A DNA stretch of 64,000 nucleotides from Isoetes taiwanensis. Its lineage: Eukaryota > Streptophyta > Lycopodiopsida > Isoetales > Isoetaceae. A program made the translations under genes and the position numbers. The notes beneath the pieces are model-generated. The model was not told the origin of the DNA. It ran no database searches and saw only the letters and a program-made list of their open reading frames with translations. The DNA lies in contig JAJEKV010000017.1 of NCBI GenBank assembly GCA_021234155.1, forward strand, positions 3,206,024 to 3,270,023, in the 5' to 3' direction. This document shows, one piece after another, positions 55,433 to 64,000 of the stretch (within the stretch, counting starts at the first letter, position 1; each line of letters begins with the position of its first letter).

Positions 55433-57372
55433 TTTTTTTTTTGAAGAACGACAATTTATTATCAAGGAAAATCAAGATACATACAAGAGATCTGTGACAT
55501 GGGACTCAAAACCTAGAGGACGAAATAGTCCACTAAGCAAAACCACCCATACACAGAGTATAATCATAATCCTTGTGCCGCCTTGAGGCGTTTAATGGCC
55601 TCATCATAGTCATCATGTTCTACGTCATCGAGATGATCATCAACATCCATCAAATTCTCATGCCATTGAATAGTGCGAGGCAGGATAGCCTCATGAGATG
55701 ATATCACAGACTTCTTCCGCGCTGCCTTCTTCCAATTGACCTGTTGCCATGGCTCTTTAGCGCACTGAAGATTAGGACCATCAGCCATAACAACCTCAGA
55801 AGCATGAGGGGCAGAAGCTGCAACGTGGAGAGTAGTAGGGACTATAGCTGCAGCCGATAGTGCTAAGGATGACACCACCGGAACTGTATCTAGAGCATCC
55901 TCCATAGCCGAGGAGTGGAAAGCAACCGACAAAGGTTGATCATGTATAGATGAAGAAATAACAGTGGGAGCTTGAACTTGGGAAGGATGTTGAACACATG
56001 CCTGAGACGCACGAGTACCTCGACGAAAGCTAACAAAAGCCTCCTTATCAGGAAACAAACGGGCTAATTCTGGACCATTCAGAAGCTTAAGATCCAGCTT
56101 TTTATACCAAGGTCCGCTCTTCACAACTATACAATCTGGTAAAGGCGAGTCCACTGGCATAGAAACACAAATTCTTGGACCGTTCATGATGGAGTGTGAG
56201 ATATGAACCCCAAGTCCCGTTGCATCAGGAGGAAGATTAGGTATCGAGAACCAGCAAGGCATCTTTAATGCACGAACCATATCTGGTGTGAAGCCAGGAG
56301 AATAATACTGGTACATCATATATTCTCCACCAAGTGGATCAATCTCTCTTGATACCAAAGAGTCCACTGCATCACTGCTTTCAAACATAATAAGAATAAA
56401 GTTTTTTGCCAACGACTTGATGGACTGAAATGGGGGAAGTTGAAGGCGTCTCAAATGCCGAGATAACCAAACACGAAACCGAGAAAAATCTAAATAACCA
56501 CCAGTAAAATACCCAAGAACTGCACAGGAAGATAAGTTCTCAGCACACTTAATATGAGCTTGATGGTCCACCTCAACCACAGGAATACCAGAAGCTTAAA
56601 CCACACTCTGACAATCAGACTGGTAAAATATGTCATCTGGAGGCAACTGCTGTTGAAGCTGAAACTGTCGGGCTTTCAATGTGTCCAAAATTGCAGACAA
56701 CTCCTCCTTATTCCCTTCAGACAATACCTGTAAAGCAGATGCTACCCTTGCCTTTCTAGATGCATTAGATATATCCTTACAAAGCCAATCACTAAATCTT
56801 TGATATGAAACTTTTGTAACAGAATTAGATGACTTCCAAGCAGAGGCTGACAGTCTACATTAGAACTGGAATCTGTACCTGTTTGATGCAAATTCCCATT
56901 AACTTCCGCTCCCTCATTCGCAACGCCTTGCAAGGGAGGAAAATCCCTTTCTTCAAGAACCACTGGAGTAGCCACCACCGAAGGCAAAGAGCTTCCAACT
57001 GAATTATTTACCTCTTTTTGCGCAGCAACTGGGGCATCACGTATCACCAAACTGGCGGTAGACTCACGCCGTTTTGCTGCCGCCTTGGATGCTGGAACAA
57101 TATCTGTCTTCCCCATCCCTACTATACTTGGCCGAACTGGAACAGACCCAAATCCGGCCCCTAACCTGACAGCAAACCCTAACAAAATTGATGTTGATGG
57201 AGAGTTCTCGGGACAAGCTTTCCAACGAACCAAAGATCATCAAAAACGGAGTCCGGATGCTCAAGTTACAAGGAAAACCGCCGGCAGCCCTAAGCGCCAT
57301 CGTCACGAGCGACCATCCTCATCCCTATGCATGAACTATAACTTCAAGTTATTTGATCTGGAGTATTAGCCT
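55433..57372 (-). mobile_element. LINE (L1-type) copy with ORF1 and tail but no ORF2
   Basis: Read on the minus strand: ORF1 (57306-55564), a ~120-bp 3' end containing TTGTATGTATCTTGATTTTC and TTGATAATAAATTGTCGTTC, then A10 (T run at 55433-55442). That 3' end is characteristic of plant L1 LINEs. The endonuclease and RT frame expected between ORF1 and the tail is missing completely. AGATTC satellite lies on both sides. I could not define a target duplication. Confidence 0.8.
55564..57306 (-). pseudogene. LINE ORF1 protein, DUF4283-like, nearly intact
   Basis: The N-terminal frame (57233-56880) holds a basic segment (SKAAAKRRES) and a Val/Ala-rich part with ERDFPPLQG, a phrase common before the DUF4283 domain. 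After a frameshift near 56870 the frame gives FSDWLCKDISNASRKARVAS and a Gln-rich stretch, then a single TAA stop at 56596-56598. It then stays open for 338 codons to 55564. That part contains AVLGYFTGGYLDFSRFRVWL, FILIMFESSDAVDSLV, YQYYSPGFTPDMV and MPCWFSIPNLPPD, the order of a DUF4283 domain (..G.F.......D..RFW....W..PGF.P......PVW..L..LP). The protein ends in an acidic, then basic tail (KRLKAAQGL). No CCHC knuckle is seen. In active LINEs ORF1 is the RNA-binding partner of the RT. Confidence 0.78.
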
Positions 57373-57377
57373 ATTGC

Positions 57378-58105
57378 CCTAGATCCTCCAAGATTCTACC
57401 AAGATTCCCCGAGCTTCTTAAGATTTTATGAGATTTCTTTACATTTCCTTACACTCACTTAGATTCTATGAGATTACCCATGACTTTACACAAGACTCTC
57501 CTAGATTCTCAAAGATTTTATGAAGATTCCCTGAGATTTCACTTAGGCTTCCTCAGATTCTCCCAGATATTACGTAGGTTCCCTTAGATACCTTCAGATT
57601 CTCCAAGATATTATATAGATTCCCTTAGATTTTATCAGATCCCCTCAAATTCTAGGAAGATTCTCCCAGATTCTATGAAGATTACCTTAGGTTCTATGAA
57701 GATTCCCATAGTTGCCCTAGATTCTTCAAGATTCCCTCAAATTTTATGAGATTCCTTCAGATCCTATGAAGATTTCCTTAGGATTCTATTAGATTCCCCT
57801 AGATTATCAAAGATTGTATAAATATTTCCTTAGATTCCCTTAGGTTCCGGCAAAAGCGTACTGTTTTAGAAACTTTTTCAAATTTACTATTTTTAGCAAC
57901 TTCTATTTCTGATTCCCCTCTATAAAGATTACCTTAGATTCTATGAAGATTCCTTTAGTTGCTCTAGATTCTTCGAGATTCCCTCAAATTTTATGAGATT
58001 CTTTTGGATCCTATGAAGATTCCCTTAGGATTCTATTAGATTCCCCTTGATTATCAAAGATTGTATGAAGGTTCCCTTAGATTCCAGCAAAAACTTACTG
58101 TTTTT
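57378..58105 (+). repeat. AGATTC-rich satellite array with a long internal duplication
   Basis: The hexamer AGATTC and variants (AGATTT, AGATCC, GGTTCC) recur every 12-18 bp in phrases such as AGATTCTATGAAGATTCCCT. On a larger scale, a ~180-bp segment near 57686-57870 (GAAGATTCCCATAGTTGCCC through GATTATCAAAGATTGTAT to ACTGTTTT) is repeated near 57936-58115 with about 245 bp spacing. Between the two lies unrelated AT-rich sequence. It is non-coding. Confidence 0.88.
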
Positions 58106-59082
58106 TGAGACTTTTCAGGTTGAGGTGGTTATCCATGCTAGACGACTACCCCATAGGGTTGAACCCCTCCAAACCCCCCCATGCCAACCACTACGGGGCG
58201 GGCATCGATCATATCATATATTGTTTTTTATTGCGGGGGTTTGATTTCCATTTCTGTGAGAATTTTTTTAAAATGAGGATGAAATGATCTAGAAATTAGA
58301 ATGGAATGCTCTAGAGCCTGCTAGATGGCCAAGATCTTATTAGCGTCCAGGAAGACCTCTATGAGAAAATATATAAGTCAAATAGGTGAATTCTCGGGGG
58401 GCCATTCCGATTGCCATGGTTTGTCATAAAAGAACCCATTTCAATTGCCATGGTTTGTCATAAAAGAACCCAATGTTGCTTGTTAATTATTTTGCTTCCT
58501 TTGATGCACCAAAAAAACTCATTTTAACCTAATCTTCTAATACCAATACCCCAAATTTTGTGCTTCTATTTCTTTAAGAATGGTAAGCTCCAGATGGTAG
58601 CTCGATTTGCTTCATGCTATCTCCTAAAAGGCTTCAGAATTATTTAGCGTGGAAGAGCAATGGTAGAATTATCATAAGATTTACAAATCATGCTTTTTAT
58701 ATGTATAGATGTCTTGGCATGAATATTTTACAAATACAAATCTTTTGTAGTATAAATGCTGCTATAGTAATCAACAAATTTCTCTAAAACAAAATTTGAT
58801 GAAAAGCATCTAGCTTGACAATATCTCTACTCTAATAAAGGCATCACACATTGTTTATCCCAACAACCACCATATATACTATAAGTAATGTTGCACCACA
58901 TAGATTGCTTGTATAATATCAAGTCACATGAAGAAAGCCCAGCGATGTTGTCACACAATAGGCATGAATAATTAACCCCCTCCCGGGCGAGCTATATATA
59001 GATTACATTTTCAACATGATGCTTAAAATACTTTTTAATAGCGAAGGAACAACTTACATCAAAGCGATATGCAAATAACAAA
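58106..59082. other. Unassigned, with a 34-bp tandem duplication
   Basis: Units 58402-58435 and 58436-58469 (ATTGCCATGGTTTGTCATAA core) are a clean 34-bp tandem pair. The remainder is AT-rich, without frames of note. Confidence 0.6.
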
Positions 59083-59768
59083 AACATCCACTCTATCTCG
59101 ATATTGTATGATGTACATGTAAAACAACATAAACTTGTTCATGTTTCTCAAAAGCTTATGCTAGAAACCCACCATTGTCCATGGCATTAACGCAATCCGT
59201 AGTGCTTTGAGTCGTTTATTCATGACACACATCTCTCGTGAAATAAATATAGCGCAATAATCCAATCCACTCCAGATCGTGATACCTTATCTTGGTTTTG
59301 GTATGGTTGTCTATGCAAGACCTGGGATTTTGACTGAAATTTAGAAAGCCAATAATCTAGGAGACTTGGGCTTATTGGCCGAAATCCAACAAGACAGTAA
59401 TTTGTGGTCGTTCGCTAATGACATATAAACCATATTTCAACAGGTAGATAAAAAGCATCCACTCTATCTCGACATTGACATTGTATGATGTACATGTAAA
59501 ACAACATAAACTTGTTCATGTTTCTCAAAAGCTTATGCTAGAAACCCACCATTGTCCATGGCATTAACGCAATCCGTAGTGCTTTCAGTCGTTTATTCAT
59601 GACACACATCTCTCGTGAAATAAATATAGCGTAATAATCCAATCCACTCCAGATCGTGATACCTTATGCGAGACCCTATCTTGGTTTTGATATGGTTGTC
59701 TATGCGAGACCAGGGGTTTTGACTGAAATTCAGAAAGCCAACAATCTAGGAAACTTGGGCTTATTTGC
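59083..59768 (+). repeat. Direct duplication of about 310 bp
   Basis: 59083-59386 and 59454-59768 are nearly identical (ATGATGTACATGTAAAACAA, CAAAAGCTTATGCTAGAAAC, GCATTAACGCAATCCGTAGT, ATCCAATCCACTCCAGATCG). The second unit has GACATT extra at the start and a ~14-bp extra GCGAGACC-type piece near 59668. The 67-bp spacer is unique. This looks like a recent event. Confidence 0.93.
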
Positions 59769-59928
59769 TTAAAGACTAGCTTGTTTGTTTCTGGTGTTCC
59801 TAGAATGCTCGAAATTTCTGCATGTGGCATGTGGCACTAGGTTGGTGACGCCTAAAAGAAGGCGATGTCCCTAGAGTTGCCATGAGGATCCTGACTTCCT
59901 AAGGCGGGATCGTATCCTGCCTACAAAT

Positions 59929-60003
59929 ATAGATCTAGTTATAGGCCTCAAATAAGCACGCTTTGGATGGAATAGAACTGGGATGGGTGACCTCTAAGTC
60001 TAC
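59929..60003 (+). ncRNA. 5S-rRNA-like promoter domain, unit 1
   Basis: CTCAAATAAGCACGCTTTGG corresponds to the 5S box A region GAAGTTAAGCGTGCTTGGG. GAATAGAACTGGGATGGGTG followed by ACCTC corresponds to the intermediate element and box C (GAGTAGTACTAGGATGGGTGACC). The 5' third of 5S is not recognisable. Confidence 0.78.
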
Positions 60004-60365
60004 CAAACACGCTAACTTTCTGCGTGTCGTTAGGGGTTATATCAATGATGAAACCTAATGTGGTAGAACTGCCACCTAGCATGTGTATGATTTGTCTGCT
60101 AGAGTTTGGGGGATTTTGTCCCCTACCTAGTGGTAGGATAAGCTCTAGCTAATCTAGAGTCTAGTCTAAAGACTAGTATATTTGTTTCTAGTGGTCCTAG
60201 AATGTCCAAAAGACTTCTTGGTGGCAGGCACACTAGGTTGGTGATGCCTAAAAAAAGGCGATGGCCTTCGAGTTGCCACTAGGAACCCGACTTCCTAAGG
60301 CGAGAGTGAATCCTGCCTACAAATATGCATGTACCACAAAAGTTTTGCCCAATAGAAGCTTGCTA

Positions 60366-60432
60366 TAGACCTAGTAATGTGCCTCAAGTTAAGTGCGCTT
60401 TGGCCGGAGTGACCTCTCATCCTGCTATATAC
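60366..60432 (+). ncRNA. 5S-rRNA-like promoter domain, unit 2 (deleted)
   Basis: AGTAATGTGCCTCAAGTTAA then GTGCGCTTTGGCCGGAGTGA gives a good box A, but about 20 bases, including most of the intermediate element and GGATGG, are deleted before TGACCTC. It is probably not transcribable from this domain. Confidence 0.75.
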
Positions 60433-60782
60433 ACTGTCTTTCTGGGTGTGGCTATGGGTTATATCAATGGTGAAGCCCGACGTGGTAGAACTGCCATCTG
60501 ACATGTGTATGATTCTCCGTTCAGATTTGAGGGATTTGGTCCCCTACCTAGTGGTAGGATAAACTCTACCGAATCTAGTCTAAAGACCATTTTGTTTGTT
60601 TCTGGTGGTTCTAGAATGCCCAAAAATCCTACGTGGCAGGCAATGCTAGGTATGATGCCTAAAAAGTGTGATGGCCTTAGAGTTGCCACTAGGATTTTGA
60701 CTTCCTAAGGTGGGATTGAATCCGGCCTACAATTGTGCATGTAACGCAAAAGCTTTGCCCGACAGAAGCAATCTGGGATGAT

Positions 60783-60862
60783 ATTGACCTAGTAATGTGC
60801 TTCAATTAAGCGTGCTTTTACTAGAATAGCATTAGGATGGGTGACCTCCCATTCTGCCAAAC
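60783..60862 (+). ncRNA. 5S-rRNA-like promoter domain, unit 3 (best match)
   Basis: CTAGTAATGTGCTTC, AATTAAGCGTGCTT (box A), then AGAATAGCATTAGGATGGGT and GACCTCC (intermediate element and box C). Over box A to box C only a handful of bases differ from plant 5S rRNA. Confidence 0.85.
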
Positions 60863-60944
60863 ACGCTGACTTTCTAGGCGTGGCTAGGGGTTATATCAGC
60901 AATGAAGCCCAACGTGGTAGAACTGTTGTCTGGCATCCCTTGTT

Positions 60945-61110
60945 TGTCACGATTTTTGTCACGCAAAATACACTATATTATTAGTATCGTGACAAATGAC
61001 TTTTCTCACTCGTGACAAACATGAAACCATTTGTCACGCATGATGTTTAAATAATTTTGTCACTCGTGACAAATATAGGTTTAGGTTTGTCACGCGTGAT
61101 AAATAAATAT
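60945..61110. repeat. Array of TTTGTCACGCGTGACAAA-type palindromes
   Basis: TTTGTCACG, its complement CGTGACAAA, or both joined, occur about seven times (near 60950, 60963, 60987, 61010, 61030, 61055, 61087). The same motif fills the centre of the inverted repeat (62060-62150). Such clustered subterminal motifs are typical of cut-and-paste transposon ends. Confidence 0.88.
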
Positions 61111-61117
61111 ATGTGAT

Positions 61118-63070
61118 AACTTCAACCATCTTCATTGAAATTGTTATTGTATTAACGTTTTCAAAAGCCATCGCTCTAACCTGAAGAAGGAGACTATGAA
61201 GCATCTAGAAGAGGGAACTTCTAAGCGAAAATGTATCCTTGATGAAGCATAGGAGTGGGCCCTTTGAGAGATTGCAGCAGATGATGCAGAACCAGGCAGA
61301 CATGTCCAGTAGAAGTATGCCACATCGTAAGTTTACTTTATTTTAGCTTGCAATATTTTATTCTCTCTTTTAGACTTTTTACATGTGCAGTGCGAGAATT
61401 GCACAGCAACCAGTGAGTCATGGGTTTGGTAGTTCTAGTCAATCAAGATTCGAGACTGATTTTGTAAGTATTTGAGTCTTTTGTAATGGTCTAGAGTCTT
61501 ATATGAGGCTTTCATGTTTCGCTACTTTATTTTTAGTATGCACAATACGGATTTGCGCCCACTCAGGACCAGTGCGATGCAAGAAATAATATATTACAGC
61601 CCGACTTTGAGTTATACATTGCGGGACAAAACATGTGGCTACTTCTGAAGCCGATAGAGAGGTCAGTAATTAACTTGAAGCCAATGAAGATACCACTGAT
61701 CAACATAGTTTCTAATGCTACTTATTTTTTGTAGCGGATTATACGGATGCTCCAAGAAGGCGAGGTCCAGAACTTGACAGAGGAAGACTATGACATCGAC
61801 GTCCCATATGACCGACCGTTTTTTCAGGGACACTTGGAGTAGAGGGGGACGACATATCTCGACGCCATGATAGGGACGGAGACAATGGCAGTTGTACGTA
61901 TTGATAAATTTTGCATACTTATATTTTGTATACTTGCGTATGTACTTTATATCATTTTTATGTATATCAATTTCATTTCATGTTTATGTGCCAATTTGCA
62001 ACCAATCAGGGACAATCAAAACTAGCTGCCCCAAGGTTTTTTTTTCCCAAATAAAATTTGCCACGTGACAAAAGTAAATATCAATTTGTCATGCGTGACA
62101 AAACCTTTACTTTTGTCACGCCTGCCAATTTTACTTTTGTCACGTGGCAAATTGTGTTTGGGAAAAAAAAACTTGGGGCAGCTGATTGTCCCTGATTGGT
62201 TGCAAATTGGCACATAAACATGAAATGAAATTGATATACATAAAAATGATATAAAGTACATACGCAAGTATACAAAATATAAGTATGCAAAATCTATGAA
62301 TACGCACAACTGCCATTGTCTCCGTCCCTGTCATCATGTCGTTGAGACATGTCGTCCCCCTCTACTTCAAGTGTCCCTGAAAAAACGGTCTGTCATATGG
62401 GACATCGATGTCATAGTTTTCCTCCGCTAAGTTCTGGACCTCGCCTTCTTGGAGCATCTGTATAATCCTCTACAAAAAATAAGTAGCATTAGAAACTATG
62501 TTGATCAATGGTATCTTCATTGGCTTCAAGTTAGTTACTGACCTCTCTATCGGCTTCAGAAGTGGCCACATGTTCTGTCCCGCCATGTATAACTCAAAGT
62601 CGGGCTGTGATATATTATTTCTTACATCGCACTGGTCCTAAGTGGGCGCAAATCCGTATTGTGCATACTAAAAATAAAGTAGCGAAACAGGAAAGCCTCA
62701 TATAAGACTCTAGACCATTACAAAAGACTCAAATACTTACAAAATCTGACTAGAACTACCAAACCCATGATTCACTGATTGCTGTACAATTCTTGCACTG
62801 CACATGTAAAAAGTCTAAAAGAGAGAATAAAATATTGCAAGCTAAAATAAAGTAAACTTACGATGTGACATATTTCTACTGCACATGTCTGTCTGGTTCT
62901 GCATCATCTGCCGCAATCTCTCAAAGGGCCCACTCCCATGCTTCGTCAAGGATACATTTTCGCTTAGAAGTTCTCTCTTCTAGATGCTTCCTAGTCTCCT
63001 TCTTCAGCTTAGAGCGATGGCTTTTGAAAACGTTAAAACAATAACAATTTCAATGAAGATGGTTGAAGTT
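61118..63070. repeat. Giant inverted repeat, ~950-bp arms, centre near 62100
   Basis: 61118-62070 and 62139-63070 are reverse complements with only scattered substitutions and a few short indels. Paired landmarks are AACTTCAACCATCTTC at 61118 with its complement ending at 63070, CATCTAGAAGAG near 61202 with CTCTTCTAGATG near 62979, and TTTGCCACGTGACAAAAGT near 62058 with its complement near 62133. The spacer is about 60 bp of TTTGTCACG-type palindromes. A left-arm piece (about 17 bp near 61440) is absent from the right arm. Confidence 0.95.
61157..61860 (+). pseudogene. Gene 3' exons in the left arm
   Basis: These are the same exons as on the minus strand of the right arm. A CATCGCTCTAACCTGAAGAAG exon starts after TTTTCAAAAG, and a GT donor follows at 61330. 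Further on, YAQYGFAPTQDQCDARNN then DFELYIAGQNMWLLLKP and MLQEGEVQNLTEEDYDID, DVPYDRPFFQGHLE end at a TAG codon. Here CAG (Q) stands where the right arm has a stop, while the right arm has TGG where this arm has a stop in ILDEA. I do not recognise the protein family. Confidence 0.5.
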
Positions 63071-63471
63071 TAATAAAATTGAAGACAAAGATAACACACC
63101 TATGGATCTCAGATAACTTGTGCCGTATAAAGGACTCCGAGACATCCCCATGTATTTTCTTAACCTCATGTATCACCTGCATTTAAGTATGAGATACGAA
63201 CACTTTTAACTAAGTACAAAGAGAGTGATTGATGTAAGAAACGATGAGTAAAGCATTTCACCAGCTCAATATGCTCAGGATCTTGTTCTTGCATTTTCTT
63301 GTGAGGTGCTTTCCAATAAAAATGATTGTGCGCTATATTTTTTATAGTCCTGCGTAATGCCCTATCTCCTAGTCCAAACTTTGGCTTGCCCATCGGGCTT
63401 ATCACCAAAGAAGGTACATCTGGTGAGCTCTCTAAAATCCTACAGCCTGCATGATACTTAAATATCCCCAG
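62330..63471 (-). pseudogene. Spliced transposon-associated gene, 3' part, unknown family
   Basis: Exons can be joined with GT-AG introns. Exon at 63471-63262 (after a TTGCAG acceptor): LGIFKYHAGCRILESSPDVP...FGLGDRALRR...HNHFYWKAPHKK and DPEHIEL. Exon 63176-63100: VIHEVKKIHGDVSESFIRHK and LSEIH. Exon from 63020: HRSKLKKETRKHLEERTSKR and KCILDEAWEWA, then a stop. Later exons (as in the left arm) end near 62370. Phases agree at the first two junctions. A Lys/Glu-rich C-terminal part after a YWK..HKK region is reminiscent of plant En/Spm-type accessory proteins, but I cannot assign it. The 5' exons lie beyond or are unreadable up to 64000. Confidence 0.42.
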
Positions 63472-63479
63472 CTGCAAGG

Positions 63480-64000
63480 TAAAAACTTATATATGTTATC
63501 AAGCAGAAAGCCAATCAGAAATTTAAGTGCATCTATAAGTGGATCTACGATGCGACATAACTAAGTGACTGAAAAGAACTGCATGTGAAACTCCCTCTCA
63601 CAAAAGATCTTGATAACTTAACCTGCAGTGTACTTGAATGCACATATGTGACTTCTCCCAATGGTTTCAAACAACATATGCGACTTACAACTAGAGGAAT
63701 GATAAACTCCTGCTAGGAATATTCTGTCTCATCCATGCAATGATAAACTACTGCTAGGAATATTTTGCTTTTGCACGTGCCTATGGTAACAGCTGTATTA
63801 ATCGGCTATGTAGGATAGATACAGAGCGTCTGGACTCAATCTTACTCATCATTACTGTCATTATAGTGTTTGAACGAAAATGGCATATCTCTGTACTGTT
63901 AAAAAGAGGTTTCTACAACAGTTCTAAAGTCTAGGCAAAAAGGGAACTCCATAGCATGAATCCTAAAGGGCTTGTGGCAACTGTCAACACATAAAAATAT
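63480..64000. other. Probable intron or upstream region of the minus-strand gene
   Basis: No further exon is convincing. A short tandem pair, GGAATGATAAACTCCTGCTAG and GCAATGATAAACTACTGCTAG, at 63694-63757 is the only structure seen. Confidence 0.45.

Larger units (their letters stand above)
59771..60945 (+). repeat. Three tandem ~400-bp units with 5S-rRNA-derived domain
   Basis: Unit starts (AAAGACTAG or AAAGACCATT, then TTGTTTCTGGTGG..CTAGAATG) lie at 59771, 60168 and 60582. The third unit ends at about 60945. Each unit contains, in order, TTGCCACTAGGA..TGACTTCCTAAGG, GAAT(C)CTGCCTACAA, a 5S-like segment, CCAAACACGCTGACTTTC, GGGGTTATATCA, a GTGGTAGAACTGCC block and CCCCTACCTAGTGGTAGGAT. 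5S domains in LTRs are the hallmark of Cassandra TRIM elements; 5S-derived SINEs are the alternative. No standard TGGTATCAGAGC primer site was found, so the class is open. Confidence 0.85.

Noticed and set aside
59597..60689. Minus-strand open frames in the 5S-derived array
   Set aside because: They recur because the unit is tandemly repeated. They run across the RNA-like domain and differ between units by frameshifts.
60971..60975. CACTA terminus at the left of the palindrome array
   Set aside because: CACTATATTA occurs here, but the TTTGTCACG motif continues to its left, so the true end should lie further out. No matching CACTA end was found at the centre of the inverted repeat.

Overview
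The window looks like repeat-rich intergenic chromatin of a land plant. The evidence is its content: Ty3/gypsy and Ty1/copia pol remnants, LTRs followed by initiator-tRNA-Met-type primer sites, L1-type LINE pieces with the zf-RVT and DUF4283-like domains typical of plants, a 5S-rRNA-derived repeat, and spliced exons of a transposon-type gene. I see no intact host gene, no tRNA or rRNA operon, no CRISPR array and no organellar block. I cannot name the species. One LINE fragment does not look like the L1 type usual in flowering plants, so the source may lie outside the well-studied angiosperms.

Layout. 1-5.77 kb: unassigned sequence with two small direct repeats. 5.77-8.64 kb: a complete non-autonomous LTR element on the minus strand with identical 5-bp target duplications (TGGCA). 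8.65-13.3 kb: an isolated primer site, a LINE zf-RVT tail (minus) and a copia reverse transcriptase fragment (plus) interrupted by a tRNA-like SINE candidate. 13.63-26.37 kb: one large Ty3/gypsy element on the minus strand with two ~1.5-kb LTRs and decayed gag, protease, RT, RNase H and integrase. 28.51-29.99 kb: a related LTR plus primer site on the plus strand, followed at 31.33-31.67 kb by a histone H3 pseudogene. 32.8-38.4 kb: at least six copies of one LTR-like repeat in both orientations, including a large imperfect palindrome.

40.1-41.3 kb: a degenerate non-L1-like LINE reverse transcriptase (plus). 42.2 kb: a long AAC microsatellite. 44.5-45.3 kb: a 137-bp tandem duplication and an unknown 195-codon frame. 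45.4-49.8 kb: a second gypsy element of the same superfamily (plus), the better preserved copy, with a 3' truncated LTR. 50.3-53.0 kb: a second, left-truncated copy of the 5.77-8.64 kb element, carrying a small insert rich in GTGACGCGTGAC-like palindromes. 53.5-53.9 kb: another related LTR fragment with a strong foldback. 55.4-57.4 kb: a LINE copy made of ORF1 plus 3' tail only, inserted in an AGATTC-rich satellite. 59.1-59.8 kb: a 310-bp direct duplication. 59.77-60.95 kb: three tandem ~400-bp units, each with a 5S-rRNA-like internal promoter domain. 60.95-63.07 kb: a ~950-bp-arm inverted repeat with gene exons in both arms, bounded and centred by TTTGTCACG-type palindromes, with the parent gene continuing on the minus strand to about 63.5 kb.

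Nothing here acts as an operon. The parts are related by descent: four loci share one gypsy LTR family, two loci share one non-autonomous LTR family, and two loci share one palindromic subterminal motif. The most unusual structures are the 5S-derived triple tandem, the giant inverted repeat, the palindromic LTR cluster and the ORF1-only LINE.
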